The position numbers and the translations under genes are program-made. A model generated the notes under the pieces. It saw only the letters and a program-made list of their open reading frames with translations, did no database searches and had not been told where the DNA came from. From JAKZVK01 sp965261065 (lineage in GTDB: Bacteria > Acidobacteriota > Terriglobia > Bryobacterales > UBA6623): a stretch of 64,000 nt of DNA. The stretch covers positions 8,742,001 through 8,806,000 of the forward strand of contig OZ253444.1 of the NCBI GenBank assembly GCA_965261065.1, written 5' to 3'. Shown here in pieces: positions 46,065 to 55,756 of this stretch (within the stretch, counting starts at the first letter, position 1; every line of letters starts with the position of its first letter).

Positions 46065-47095
46065 GCCGGATATCCACTTGACTCAGGTGACCCCAACATC
46101 TTGTAGTTGGGCTCACAGCGTCTTAGCGTCCCAATCGGCGACGATCGAGCGGTACGGCGTCGGCTCCACCGCCATGGCCTGCTGCACAAGGCGGTAGAAG
46201 AGCTTGCCCCGACTGCGTGATCTGCGCCGATTGAAGCGGAACACGAACTCGTCGAGATAGTAGTCCAGATGCTCGTGGCTGACCGCCCCCTGATGCGTGC
46301 CCAGCATCCAGCGCTTGAGTAGCGAGATCGCCAAGTGCACCCTCGGCAGTAGCTGCGAGGCCTGCTCGCGGCGGTTGTTAATCGAGATGATACGACGCTG
46401 GTAGTCCTTCTTCTTGAGCGGATCGTAGCCCGACCAGTTGTCGGTAACAACCACGCTGCCCGGCTCGACCGACTCCTCGACGAAGGGCATCAAACTGGCC
46501 GCCGAGGCGTTCTGAACGCGCTGCATGCGGATGCGCCCCAGCCCGGTGCCTCTCTCTTCCGCGGCGACTGCAATCAACGCTTTACGCTCGGTCTGCCGGC
46601 CGATTACCCCTTCTTCTTCAGCGCCCCAGTAGGTCTCATCGACCTCGACGAGGCCCGTCAATCGCTCCCGCCCCGGGCGCACCATCGCTCGCCTCAGCTT
46701 GTGCATCCAAGGCCAGGCGGTTTGGTAACTGCCCAGTCCCAGAACGCGCTGTAGACCCAGGGCGCTGGCCCCATTCTTCTGCGTGGTGATGGTCCACATC
46801 GCCCGGAACCACAGCCGCAGCGGCTTGCGTGTGTCTTGAAAGATCGTGCCGGCGGTGACGGAGGTTTGCCGCCCGCAGCGAGCGCATTCGAACCACACTT
46901 TGCGCACCGGCCAAGCGCGCTCATGCCCACACCTTGGACAGCGGAAACCCTCTGGCCAGCGCAAGGCGAACAGATAGTCGCGGCAAGCCTCCTCGCTCGC
47001 AAAGTGAGACTCGAATTCGAGTTGGTCGCGCGGGTAATCCTCCACCAGGCCCTACACTACATCTTGGGGTCACCTGAGTCAAGTGGATACCCAGC
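46065..47095 (-). mobile_element. IS1595-family insertion sequence, copy 2
   Basis: A 1031-base element, the same length as copy 1, here in the opposite orientation. It is flanked by the 8-base duplication TTCGCTGA (46057-46064 and 47096-47103) and sits in codon 11 of the nitrilase gene, within the signal peptide. Confidence 0.95.
46113..47045 (-). CDS. IS1595-family (ISXO2-type) transposase, copy 2
   Basis: 310 residues, GTG start. Differs from copy 1 by a single residue near position 14 (His instead of Arg). The zinc ribbon (CPRCGHERAW, CARCGRQT) and catalytic segments (VEVDETYWG, VVTDNWSGYD) are intact. Near-identity of the two copies implies very recent movement. Confidence 0.93.
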   Translation of the reverse strand: MEDYPRDQLEFESHFASEEACRDYLFALRWPEGFRCPRCGHERAWPVRKVWFECARCGRQTSVTAGTIFQDTRKPLRLWFRAMWTITTQKNGASALGLQRVLGLGSYQTAWPWMHKLRRAMVRPGRERLTGLVEVDETYWGAEEEGVIGRQTERKALIAVAAEERGTGLGRIRMQRVQNASAASLMPFVEESVEPGSVVVTDNWSGYDPLKKKDYQRRIISINNRREQASQLLPRVHLAISLLKRWMLGTHQGAVSHEHLDYYLDEFVFRFNRRRSRSRGKLFYRLVQQAMAVEPTPYRSIVADWDAKTL

Positions 47096-48008
47096 TTCGC
47101 TGATTGTCGTTTCATCGATCGCCTCAGCCGCACCGCTGGAACTCCGTCAGTCCGGGTTCGAGCCCAACGCGAAAGGTGAACCCATCCGCTGGACAACCTG
47201 GGCGGCCCGGCCCGAGATCGCACCCCGCACGTTCGTGGCGCATGACTCGAGCCGCAGTCGCGGCGACGCCGGCTCGCTGGCGGTGGCGACCGAGGGCAAC
47301 CCGGCTGCCTACGGCGGCTGGGAAGGGCTCGTCGCCGACATCCAACCCGAGAAGTGGTACCGCTTCAGCGCCCACTATCAGGCCGAAGGCCTCACCGACG
47401 AGTCGCTGCAGTTCGTCGCGCGACTCGATTGGTCGGAAGCTTCGGGCAAGCGCGCGGGCCGGCCCGACTATGCCTACACCGTCACCGACGAGGGCGGCTG
47501 GAGGCGTGTTCGCCTCGAAGCCCCCGCTCCCGCCGAAGCCGCGGCGGTCAAGATTCAACTTTTCCTGTTTCACTCCGCCAACGGGCGGGTCTGGTGGGAT
47601 GAGGTTTCGCTCGCCCCCATCGAGACTCCATCACCCCGGCTCGTTCGCGTCGCCTCGGTCAACTTGCAGCCTCGCAAGACCGGTTCGCGAGAAGTCAGCG
47701 TAGGGCGGTTTCTTGACGTGGTTGAAAGCCGGGTCCCGGAAGAAGCCGACATCATTCTTCTACCCGAAGGCATTACGGTCGTTGGGACCGGAAAGAGTTA
47801 CTCGGAGGTAGCCGAGCCGATCCCCGGACCAACCACCCGGGCCCTCGCCGAGGCGGCCCGCGCCAAGAAGGCCTACCTCGCCGCGGGCATCTACGAGCGC
47901 GACGGACAGGCCATCTACAACACCGCCGTCCTGCTCGACCGCCAGGGCGAAGTCGTAGGGAAGTACCGCAAGGTCTACCTTCCTCGCGAAGAAATCGAGG
48001 GCGGCCTA

Positions 48009-48148
48009 GCAGCCCGTGGTGAAAGCATGGTTTCTTGTCAAGTTTGTTTGATACCCCTACATGTTGCGGTCGGTCGAGCAGGCGGGCACGGCATGCCGTG
48101 CCCCTACGTTGCGATTCGCGCGGTTCTCGGTTTTGCCACGGGCTGCTA
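48009..48148. mobile_element. 140-bp MITE-like element in the nitrilase gene
   Basis: Begins GCAGCCCGTGG (48009-48019) and ends with the complement CCACGGGCTGC (48136-48146). It is flanked by TA on both sides (48007-48008 and 48147-48148), the duplication made by Tc1/mariner-IS630-type transposases. The interior holds a dispersed palindrome (48084-48106, GGGCACGGCATGCCGTGCCC). It is non-coding and causes a frame change in the host gene. No transposase in the window has matching ends. Confidence 0.8.
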
Positions 48149-48562
48149 ACGCCCGGCGATGCATATCCGGTCTTCACGACGGACTTCGGCAAGGTCGGCC
48201 TGATGATCTGTTGGGACATCCAGTACGCCGACCCGGCCCGCGCTCTGGCCTTGGCCGGCGCGGAACTGTTATTGACACCGATCTGGGGCGGCAACGAGGC
48301 TCTGGGCAAGGCTCGCGCCATCGAGAACCACGTCTTCGTGGCGACGTCCGGCTACAACTACCCCACCTTAGTGATGGACCCCGATGGAGAAATCCTCGCG
48401 CAAGCCGAGGATGAGGGCACGGTCGCCTTGACGACCATCGACCTCAACAAGCGCTACGTCGACCCCTGGCTGGGCCACATGCGAGGCCGCTTCATGAACG
48501 AGCTGAGGTTCGATGTGCCGGTGCGGCCCGGGTCTCGCTAGCTCCGCAAATCGCTCGCGCGA

Positions 48563-50383
48563 TCACCAGCCGACGGCATAGGCGACTCGCCGCGGATCAG
48601 CCCCGGCGGCCATCGTCCCGGTCTTCTGGTTGACCAAGATGCCTTGCATGCTGCCCAGGCTGTACCCGGAAATCGCCTCGACCTTGTGCCCCAGCGCTCC
48701 CAGCCGCCCAAGTACCTGCTCGGAGATCCTGCCCTCGGCGCGGACGGTGATCTCGGCGCCGGGCTTGTAGAAGTTGGGCTCGGCGACCAGCGCAACCCTC
48801 GGGGCGGCGATAGCTTCTTGGATCGTCATGCCAAAATCGATCACGTTGAGCAACACCTGGAACTGCGTCTGCCCAATCGTCTCCCCGCCGGGCGTTCCGA
48901 CAGCCATAACGAACTGGCCGTTCTTCAACACGATGATGGGCGAGTTGTTGAGGATCGCAATCTGCCCGCCCTTGACGTAGTTGACGCTGTCGGAATAAGG
49001 CGACGTCGAGCCGTGGCGGGTGCCGTTGTTGAAGGTCAGACCCGTATTGCCCACCACCACGCCGGTACCGAAGGCGCTGCCGTGCGTCGGCGTGCAGGCG
49101 ACCGCGTTGCCAAACTTGTCGACCACGGAGAAGCTATCGGTGCTACCGTCTTGCGAACGGTCCGACAGCGTCGGCCGCTGGGACTCACGCAGCGCCTTCT
49201 CGGTGGCCGTAGCCTGGGCCGCCCCCGGCGGCGCGCCCGGCTTGAGGTACTCGCTCGCCTCGCGCTGATGGATGATCCCCCGCCGTCGCGCTGCGTAGTC
49301 TTTCGAGACCATCCCTTCGGTCGGCATCTGGGTGAACTTCGGATCCGCCACATAGTGATAGATGTCGGCTTTGGCGAGCTTGATCGACTCCGCGATCAGA
49401 TGCAGCGTTTCCGGCGAGTTGTGGCCGAGCTGCTTCACGTCGAACCCCTCGATCAGGTTCAACTGCATGATGACTTCCAGCCCGCCCCGCGACGTCGACG
49501 GACTGCTGTAGACGTCGTAGCCGCGGTAGATCGTATGCACCGGCTCGGCCCAGATCGGCTCGTAGGCCCGAAAGTCCTTCATCGTGAAGAGCCCTTTGTT
49601 CTTTTTGTAGAAGCGGGCCATTTCCTGCGCGATGTCGCCCTTGTAGAAGCGGTCGAACGCGGCCTGCAGGGCGTCGGACCGCGACTTACCTTGGCCCAGC
49701 GCCTTCTGCTCGACTTCGACGAGCTTGCGGAACGTCGCGGCCAAGTCGGGCATGGTGAAGCGCTCGTCCGGCTCGGGCACGCGGCCGCCCGGCCGGAACA
49801 TCTTCTGGCTCGACGGGAATTTGTCGAAGACGTCCTTGAGGCTCCGAATACCGCCGGCGACGGACGCCTCGATTGGATGCCCATTGGCGGCGTAGCCTAT
49901 GGCCGGTTCGAGTAACTCGCCGAGGCTCATCGTGCCAAAGCGGTCGAGCGCGGCAACCCAGCCTCCAAACAAGCCGGGCACCTTGCCGGCCAGGATGCCA
50001 CGGGAAAGATCGTCCGCCGTGACCTTTTCCGGGTCAAGTTTCAACGGCGCGGCACCGGTCGCGCCGAGCGAGTAGACTTCACCCGAAGCCTTGTCGTAGA
50101 TGGTGAAGAACCCGTTGCCACCCGCCCCCGACATCTGGGGCCTCACGACGTTCAACGTTGCGAGCACCGCAACCGACGCGTCGATCGCGTTGCCTCCCTT
50201 GAGCAGAACCTGCATACCCGCCATCGACGCCAGCGGGTGTCCCGACGTGACCAACCCATGAACGCCCGGCACCGATGGCCGCCGCGCATAGCGTTCGGCC
50301 TGTTCCCGCTGCCCAGCCAGCGGCAGCGTTGCCAGGGCCGCCAGCGCAACCAGAGCGACGCAGACTCTCTTTCGCAGGTTCAT
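48563..50383 (-). CDS. ggt: Gamma-glutamyltransferase
   Basis: A 606-residue exported enzyme that cleaves gamma-glutamyl bonds, for example in glutathione, at the cell surface or periplasm. The signal peptide is LRKRVCVALVALAALATLPL followed by AGQ. The protein is normally autocleaved before the nucleophilic Thr; here Thr 415 in STDSFSVVD is conserved although the next residues differ from the usual TTH. GGNGFF and GSAFGTGVVVGNTGLTFNNG match the family. An AGGAGG site lies upstream. Whether it is a hydrolase or transferase is not decidable. Confidence 0.88.
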   Translation of the reverse strand: MNLRKRVCVALVALAALATLPLAGQREQAERYARRPSVPGVHGLVTSGHPLASMAGMQVLLKGGNAIDASVAVLATLNVVRPQMSGAGGNGFFTIYDKASGEVYSLGATGAAPLKLDPEKVTADDLSRGILAGKVPGLFGGWVAALDRFGTMSLGELLEPAIGYAANGHPIEASVAGGIRSLKDVFDKFPSSQKMFRPGGRVPEPDERFTMPDLAATFRKLVEVEQKALGQGKSRSDALQAAFDRFYKGDIAQEMARFYKKNKGLFTMKDFRAYEPIWAEPVHTIYRGYDVYSSPSTSRGGLEVIMQLNLIEGFDVKQLGHNSPETLHLIAESIKLAKADIYHYVADPKFTQMPTEGMVSKDYAARRRGIIHQREASEYLKPGAPPGAAQATATEKALRESQRPTLSDRSQDGSTDSFSVVDKFGNAVACTPTHGSAFGTGVVVGNTGLTFNNGTRHGSTSPYSDSVNYVKGGQIAILNNSPIIVLKNGQFVMAVGTPGGETIGQTQFQVLLNVIDFGMTIQEAIAAPRVALVAEPNFYKPGAEITVRAEGRISEQVLGRLGALGHKVEAISGYSLGSMQGILVNQKTGTMAAGADPRRVAYAVGW

Positions 50384-50832
50384 CGAACAACCTCCTCGAT
50401 CACGCGTGCATTCTAGCAGCCAGTCGGGGGAGCATATGCCGGCGCACGATACCCGCTAGCGGCGTGGCGCGGTCCTCCTGATCTGCAGCCCTGGCCTCCG
50501 GGCCAACGTCGCCCGCATAACCACCGACACCACGAGCCCGGAAAACCGAGCCGTGACCGTGAGGGAGCGGTCCGGCACGAACTCCCACGCCCCTCGGAAG
50601 GTTCTAGAACCGGCACCGCGTTCGGTGCTCAACAATCGCCCTTGTTGAAGATAGGGCCTCACAGAACCGTTCCTTGAGAACCGCGCATCTATAGCCGCGG
50701 GCACGTGGGCTTATGCTACCGACGCGGTCCGCGCGGAAATGGCTGACGATCATCGAGACACCCCGAAGCACCGACTGCCACCGAGGCGGCTTCGAGTTGC
50801 CCAAGGGCCTGTGCCGGACCGCTCCCTCACGG
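50384..50832. other. Repeat-bearing gap between ggt and the SDR gene
   Basis: No gene is supported. Two inverted copies of the second dispersed repeat flank the gap: 50543-50592 (CCGTGACCGTGAGGGAGCGG onwards) and 50811-50846 (complement). The second reaches into the SDR stop codon at 50833-50835. They could pair across about 220 bases. Confidence 0.6.
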
Positions 50833-51666
50833 TCACGGCTCGGTTTGCTTCTTCGGTGGCGCCGCCGACACACCCGACAACCCCCCATTCACCTGCAGTA
50901 CCTCGCCGGTGATCCACGACGCCGCGGGACTCAAAAGAAACGACACAGCCTGCGCGATATCGGCCGCCTCGCCCCAACGCCCCAAGGGGATCGCCTTGCG
51001 GACGCGCTCGACCATGTCGTCCTCGCCGAGACCCAGCGTCACCGACCGCTGTGCCATGACCTTCCTGTTGAACGCAGTGTAGACCGGACCCGGACTCACC
51101 GCATTCACGCGGACGCCGTACGGCGCCAACTCCATCGCTAGCGTCTTGGTCAAACTCAACACCGCCGCTTTCGCCGCGTTGTACGACGCGACCAGCGCCG
51201 CGGGACTGTGGGCGTTGATCGAGGCCAGGTTGACGATGGCGCCCGACTCCTGCCGCTCCATCACGCGTCCCGCGGCCCGGGAGGTGCGGAACGTCCCGGT
51301 GAGGTTGATATCGATCACGCGCGTCCACTCCTCATCGCTGACCTCGATCGTCGGCTGGACTTCCTGGCCCATCCCGGCATTGTTCACCAACAGGTCTACG
51401 CGCCCGTGTTCGGAAACCAGCGACTCAAAAAACGCATCGACCGCCGCACTGTTGGTCACGTCGAGGAGCCGGGCATGCGTGCGTAAGCCTTGTGCGACCA
51501 GCCTCTCGGAAGCCGCTTCCGCCTTATCGAGCTGAACGTCGGTCAGGAAGACCTCGGCGCCATCGGTCGCCAGTTGCTCGGCGATGCCCAGGCCAAGCCC
51601 CTGGGCGGCGCCAGTCACGACAGCGATCTGACCCGCCAAGCTACGCGCTTCGTTACTGCTCTTCAC
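50833..51666 (-). CDS. Short-chain dehydrogenase/reductase
   Basis: A 277-residue NAD(P)-dependent oxidoreductase of unknown substrate. The glycine-rich cofactor loop TGAAQGLGLGIAE lies near residues 19-31, NNAG near 95, and the catalytic Ser-Tyr-Lys are within ASINAHSPAALVASYNAAKA near 145-165. The GTG at 51666 has an AAGGAG site a short distance upstream and fits the family's N-terminus; a longer frame to 51774 is unlikely. The last residues (QTEP) and the stop come from a dispersed repeat. Confidence 0.88.
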   Translation of the reverse strand: MKSSNEARSLAGQIAVVTGAAQGLGLGIAEQLATDGAEVFLTDVQLDKAEAASERLVAQGLRTHARLLDVTNSAAVDAFFESLVSEHGRVDLLVNNAGMGQEVQPTIEVSDEEWTRVIDINLTGTFRTSRAAGRVMERQESGAIVNLASINAHSPAALVASYNAAKAAVLSLTKTLAMELAPYGVRVNAVSPGPVYTAFNRKVMAQRSVTLGLGEDDMVERVRKAIPLGRWGEAADIAQAVSFLLSPAASWITGEVLQVNGGLSGVSAAPPKKQTEP

Positions 51667-51986
51667 AGTAGCTCCTTCTCTGCGAGTCCTTTGCCGGGAC
51701 CCGCTTCCCGTGATCCCTTCTCTGGAATTCCTTGCCCGGCGATCACCAGTGAAGACGTGGCCGGGCGAAGACACAGCCTAGCAGACCATCTTGTCCTAGG
51801 CCGATCGAGCCGACGATCTTTGCCCGCACATCTCGTTGATGCACCACGGAGTTGGCAGGAATGGCTACCGGGTGAGTTTGGCGTGCACCACCCTTGCGCG
51901 GCCAGGGCGGTTGCTCGGTACGGTCGCGAACCTGTCCTCCGAGTCGCCTTGAGGCGCCTTCAGGCGACTTCCGCGCGAAGCGCTTG
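51667..51986. other. Gap between SDR and intron copy B
   Basis: No gene seen. It holds a hairpin AGTCGCCTTGA/TTCAGGCGACTT near 51943-51972, on the 3'-exon side of the nested intron. Confidence 0.45.
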
Positions 51987-52076
51987 ATCGGGTCGGGTGA
52001 CGGGGATTGCGCCCCGGCACCCTCCCACACCACCGGACATACGGTTTTCCGTATCCGGCGGTTGGACCCGGCGACT

Positions 52077-52648
52077 TTACCGACACGCCGCAAGATTCGA
52101 TGGCACCACCAACCCGTAGCGTCTCAGAATGGCGTTCGACAGCCCCGTGTGCAACAACACATGATGCGCCATACTCCACGCTCCACGACGCGTCGCGACT
52201 ACACGCAGCAGCCCTTCGCCCACTCCCAGCCGCCGTAACGCTCTCTGGCGGCCTCGCGCCTTGTGCCAACGCAGCCAAAAGCACTTCCGCCTGTGTCGCC
52301 GGATCCAACCTTCCAGCCGAAAGACATTCCGGCGCTCCTGGGCCAGCCGGTACTATCCCCACCAGCCCACCACATACCGCCGCCACTCGTCGCGTAATTC
52401 CCGACTCGTGACACGGCGACAACTGCGCCAAATCTCTCGCACCTTCTGCTTGAATCGTGCAACACTTTGCGGCGCCACTTCTCGCTGCCCTTGGCGGTTG
52501 ATGCGAAACCCCAGAAACTTCCGCTCCCAAGGCCTCCCTGCCCCGCTCTTGACACGGTTCACTCGCAATCGCAGATGCCTCTCGATCCAGTCCCCGATCC
52601 CCGCCAACACCCGCTTCGCTGCCGCCTCGCTGCTCCCATAGACGTTGC
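52077..52648 (-). pseudogene. 3' part of the copy B reverse transcriptase/maturase, with TAG
   Basis: Begins NVYGSSEAAAKRVLAGIGDW right after the YADD position and runs through KFLGFRINRQGQREVAP to RYVVGWWG, then TAG, then YRLAQERRNVFRLEGWIRRH to a TAA at 52077-52079. It differs from copy A at several residues (for example NRVKSGAG versus NRAKSGTG), yet has the same amber codon. Overlapping functional RT sequence is absent. Confidence 0.75.
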
Positions 52649-52688
52649 GGTGAGTAGCGCCGGGGAATCGCACCCCGACGCTCTCTCA

Positions 52689-52722
52689 GAACCGTACGTG
52701 AACGTCTCCGCTCATACGGCTC
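52689..52722 (-). ncRNA. Group II intron domain V (intron C)
   Basis: A 34-base hairpin GAGCCGTATGAGCGGAGACG followed by TTCACGTACGGTTC matches catalytic domain V, with the bulge and four-base loop in place. The RT stop codon TGA overlaps its start. Domain VI follows. Confidence 0.85.
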
Positions 52723-53716
52723 CCACCAGGGAGCCACGCCGCACGCCCAACTGCCAGTGAGCAAACAACCTTGGGTCACGCCGTGAAATCCGCGCCACCC
52801 AGTGCGTCGCCCGGCGCAGATGGCCGCGCAGCTTCTTGTATTTCCGATAGGCCCAGCGGGCCAGCGCTCGATCGAGTTGACGCCTCGGCGGATACAGCGC
52901 CGAGCGATCATACCGCCCGTAGTACTGCAGCCAGCCTCGGATCTTCGGGTTGAACATCCGCGACAGATCCTCGATGCTCTTGTCACTGCGTAAGTGCAGC
53001 TTCCAGCTCCGAATCTCCACCCGAATCGCCTTCACTGCCCGATCGGAAATGGCGGGGCTGAAGTTGATGAAGTACTTCTCAAAACGATTCTTCGATCTCC
53101 GCGGCCGAAAAGTGTAACCGAGGAAATCGAACTTCTCGTTCGGATACGTCCTTCGCCGATCCTCATCCCTGCAGTAGACGATCTTCGTCTTCTCGGGATG
53201 AAGTTCCAGCCCGCATTCCCTCCAACGTGCGGCGATGGCCGCCCGAACCTCCTGGGCTTGCCTCTCCGTCCTGCCATGCACGATGGCATCGTCGGCGTAA
53301 CGCTCAAACCACACCTGCGGATAGCGCTTCGCCAGCCACCGATCAAAGGCGTCGTGCAGGAACAGATTGGCTAACAGGGGGCTGATGACTCCGCCTTGCG
53401 GCGTGCCTTTCTCACGCGGGACCAGCGGGCCATCTTCCTCTTCGATCGGAGCCTGCAACCAGCGCTCGATGTAGAGTACGACCCACTTGTCCTTGGCGTG
53501 TTTCCTTACTGTCCGCCTCAGCAGATCTTGGTCGACGTTGTCGAAGAAGCCCTGGATGTCCAGATCGATGATCCAGTCCTGACGCCAGCATCGCTGCCGC
53601 GCCTTGCCCACTGCATCCCATGCCGATTTTCCCGGCCGATAGCCGTAGGAATCCGGATGAAACAGCGGTTCCACCTCCGGCTCCAGTCTCGAGGGTGTGC
53701 GACAAATTTGTGAGGC

Positions 53717-55006
53717 TCAGGCCGCGCGAGCGCGATTCTCCCAGTAGTCGTCGAAGCGGTTGCTGAGCCGTGCGCAACGCAAAGCCGTGATAGCGTTCGC
53801 GCCGCGCACGCTCCAGAACATGCCCGAGCGCTTCAACCGACTCGCAATGACGGTGCGGCAACCCGCCTCGATCACGCCTGAGCCCACAAACAAGCCCTGC
53901 CGGCGAAACTCGCCGTAACGCATGCGCTCCGCATGGCGCTGGAAGTAGTCCGCCTCCAGCGCCAGCGGATGCGCCAACTCCGGGTCGTCGGTTTCGATCT
54001 CGCGCAGCGCAGTGACGAGTTGCTCGATGCGCCCCGCGTCGAGCTTTTTCTGCATGCGCCACGCCCAACCGCGGAGGCGCTTTTGTTGTTGGGGAAACAG
54101 CTTCGACGCCAGCTCCCACAGATGTTCGCGAGCGTGATACAAGTCGACGATCTCGATCGCGCCGGGAAAGTATTCGTGCGAAAGATTCCAGATCCAGCCC
54201 GCACCGTCGCCAAGCACGACCTTCTTGCGCGCCCGACTCCAACCCCGTCGCCAAGCCTCGCTGTAAATGCGGCGTCCGAAGGCGGCGGCGTCCTCGATCG
54301 CGCCGGTGTAGCTGGTCGAGTCTTCGTCGCGCACGGGACGGCCTTGTTCGTCGCAGCTTGTTTGCGTGAACACACAGCCGAGCTTGACCTCGCGCGTGCC
54401 GGCCGGGCCGCCGTCCTTACCCTTGCGGCCGGCCGTCTCGGCGGCGGTGACCGGTACGCCCGTGCCGTCCATCTCGATGTAGAGAATCGGAGTTTCAGGT
54501 CCTGACATCGCAGGAAGCTCCAGCGGTACGGCGCGCGCGATCGCGGCTTGTTCTTCGCTGGCGACATCTTCGCCGATCGCCTCGGCTTCGCGCTCGACAG
54601 CCTTGGCGGTCAGCCGCACTCCGGCCAACTCGTCGAGCAACGCGCGACCGCGATCGAACGACGTCTCGGAGCCGACCAGCGCCGTCATGCGGCGCACGCC
54701 TGGCGAATACTGCGTCGCTTTGACGGCCAGCTCTTGGTCGTGCGGCGCGAAGCCTTTGCCGCAGCGGCTGCAGTGATAGTACGGCCGTTCGACGACGACC
54801 TCGCCCAGCATCGTGACGAGCTTCTTCGACCGCCGACCGGCGTAGCGCGCTGGCGAGCCGCAGGCGCAGGGCTGCTGCGATTCGCCGGCCGCGTCTTCGT
54901 TCAACAGCGTCTCGAGCAAGACAGCGCCGGCTTGATGCAGCGCGTCGCGCGTCGCCTGTTCGACGGCTTCGAGGTCGAGCGACCCGCGCTTGCGCCTCTC
55001 ACACAA
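53717..55006 (-). CDS. ISKra4-family transposase
   Basis: A 429-residue transposase. The N-terminal part has a zinc-binding CACGSPARYAG and HCSRCGKGFAPHD. The catalytic core shows LYIEMDGTGVPVT (first Asp), VVLGDGAGWIWNL and IVDLYHAREHLWELA (second Asp), and the C-terminal FVGSGVIEAGCRTVIASRLK holds the Glu. This order is typical of ISKra4. It is intact, lies inside the intron C RT gene, and is preceded by the accessory gene 26 bases upstream. Confidence 0.9.
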   Translation of the reverse strand: MCERRKRGSLDLEAVEQATRDALHQAGAVLLETLLNEDAAGESQQPCACGSPARYAGRRSKKLVTMLGEVVVERPYYHCSRCGKGFAPHDQELAVKATQYSPGVRRMTALVGSETSFDRGRALLDELAGVRLTAKAVEREAEAIGEDVASEEQAAIARAVPLELPAMSGPETPILYIEMDGTGVPVTAAETAGRKGKDGGPAGTREVKLGCVFTQTSCDEQGRPVRDEDSTSYTGAIEDAAAFGRRIYSEAWRRGWSRARKKVVLGDGAGWIWNLSHEYFPGAIEIVDLYHAREHLWELASKLFPQQQKRLRGWAWRMQKKLDAGRIEQLVTALREIETDDPELAHPLALEADYFQRHAERMRYGEFRRQGLFVGSGVIEAGCRTVIASRLKRSGMFWSVRGANAITALRCARLSNRFDDYWENRARAA

Positions 55007-55032
55007 GACGACCCGTAGCAGCCTCCCTACTT

Positions 55033-55431
55033 CTACGGCGACTTCTTGCTGGATCGCCTCGGCCGTTTTTTTTCCTGCGGACTCAGCTCGGCGTCCTCGG
55101 CGACGGGGCGCAAGCGGCAGATCTGTTCGTTGACTTCGAGCAGTTGTCGGCTCAGCTCCCGGAAGCGGTGAAAAGCCTCAACTTCGCGTTGCGCTTTGCG
55201 CCGCTGGGCGGGCGAGGAAAAGGTCTCACTCACGGTCTTGCCGTTGACCTTCCTGGTCAGGTGGTAGTTCGGGCCATGAGCGGGCTGGCCGGGCTGATGG
55301 CAGCGGCAGGACGGTTTGCCGCAGCGGCCGCTGACAGCGCTGATGGATCCGCTGCGGAAGTCTCCTAGATCGAGAATCCGAGCGAGGATGGTCTTTCGTT
55401 GACGTTCGAGCGCGACGAGAGATTCGGGCAT
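55033..55431 (-). CDS. Transposon-associated small CGKPxCRC protein (DUF6788-like)
   Basis: A 132-residue basic protein beginning MPESLVALERQRKTILARIL. A putative zinc-binding SGRCGKPSCRCHQPGQPAHG motif lies near residues 34-53. Next comes a short beta segment (YHLTRKVNGKT) and a helical region ending in a Lys/Arg-rich tail. I believe this belongs to the DUF6788 group found beside several transposase families. It is encoded upstream of the ISKra4 transposase and is probably an accessory factor. A protein with the same motif accompanies a different IS at 60182. Confidence 0.75.
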   Translation of the reverse strand: MPESLVALERQRKTILARILDLGDFRSGSISAVSGRCGKPSCRCHQPGQPAHGPNYHLTRKVNGKTVSETFSSPAQRRKAQREVEAFHRFRELSRQLLEVNEQICRLRPVAEDAELSPQEKKRPRRSSKKSP

Positions 55432-55756
55432 AGTACGCCTCCTTTCCTAACGTATCACTGCGTAAGGATTCGCACGCAAAAAAAGGGGGACCCGCAAATC
55501 ATCACTTTCTTGTCGCGCACCCAGTCTCGACTTCACCACCATTTGCGCGATCCGATCTGCTACGGTCGGAATGCCCAGGCTCCTTTCCCCACCGTTCGCT
55601 TTCGGTATCTTCACCGTGCGCACCGGCGGCGGAAAGTAGCTGCCCGACGACATCCGATTCCAGATCTTATCGAGGTTGCCTTTCAGCTTCTTCTCACAAT
55701 CCGTAATCGACTGTCCGTCGACCCCTGCCGCTCCTGGGTTCGCCTTCACCCGCTTA

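Larger units (their letters stand above)
46034..48541 (+). pseudogene. Secreted nitrilase-family (carbon-nitrogen hydrolase) gene broken by two insertions
   Basis: Three segments, 46034-46064, 47104-48008 and 48149-48541, join into one frame of 443 codons when the IS1595 copy and a 140-base element are removed. The rebuilt N-terminus is the signal peptide MRFIFFLFSLIVVSSIASAA. An N-terminal beta-rich region (residues ~25-190) precedes the nitrilase domain, which has the triad Glu (ILLPEG), Lys (KYRKVYLP) and Cys (GLMICWD). The junctions read FSL-IVVSS and EGGL-TPGDA, exactly as in intact relatives. Because both lesions are clean insertions, the protein was active until recently. Substrate is unknown. 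Confidence 0.88.
53693..55522 (-). mobile_element. ISKra4-family insertion sequence
   Basis: A 1830-base element with inverted ends GGGTGTGCGACAA (left) and GGGTGCGCGACAA (right, complement strand). It is flanked by an exact 8-base duplication AGTCTCGA at 53685-53692 and 55523-55530. It encodes a small CGKPxCRC protein followed by the transposase, both minus strand. Confidence 0.92.

Noticed and set aside
48009..48148. The MITE as a deletion derivative of the IS630 at 55757
   Set aside because: The ends differ (GCAGCCCGTGG versus TTGARTCCCGC), although both have TA duplications.
46836..48149. The middle nitrilase frame read as a separate 437-residue gene with its own start
   Set aside because: Its first 88 codons are IS1595 sequence and its last 46 are MITE sequence; only the middle belongs to the nitrilase.
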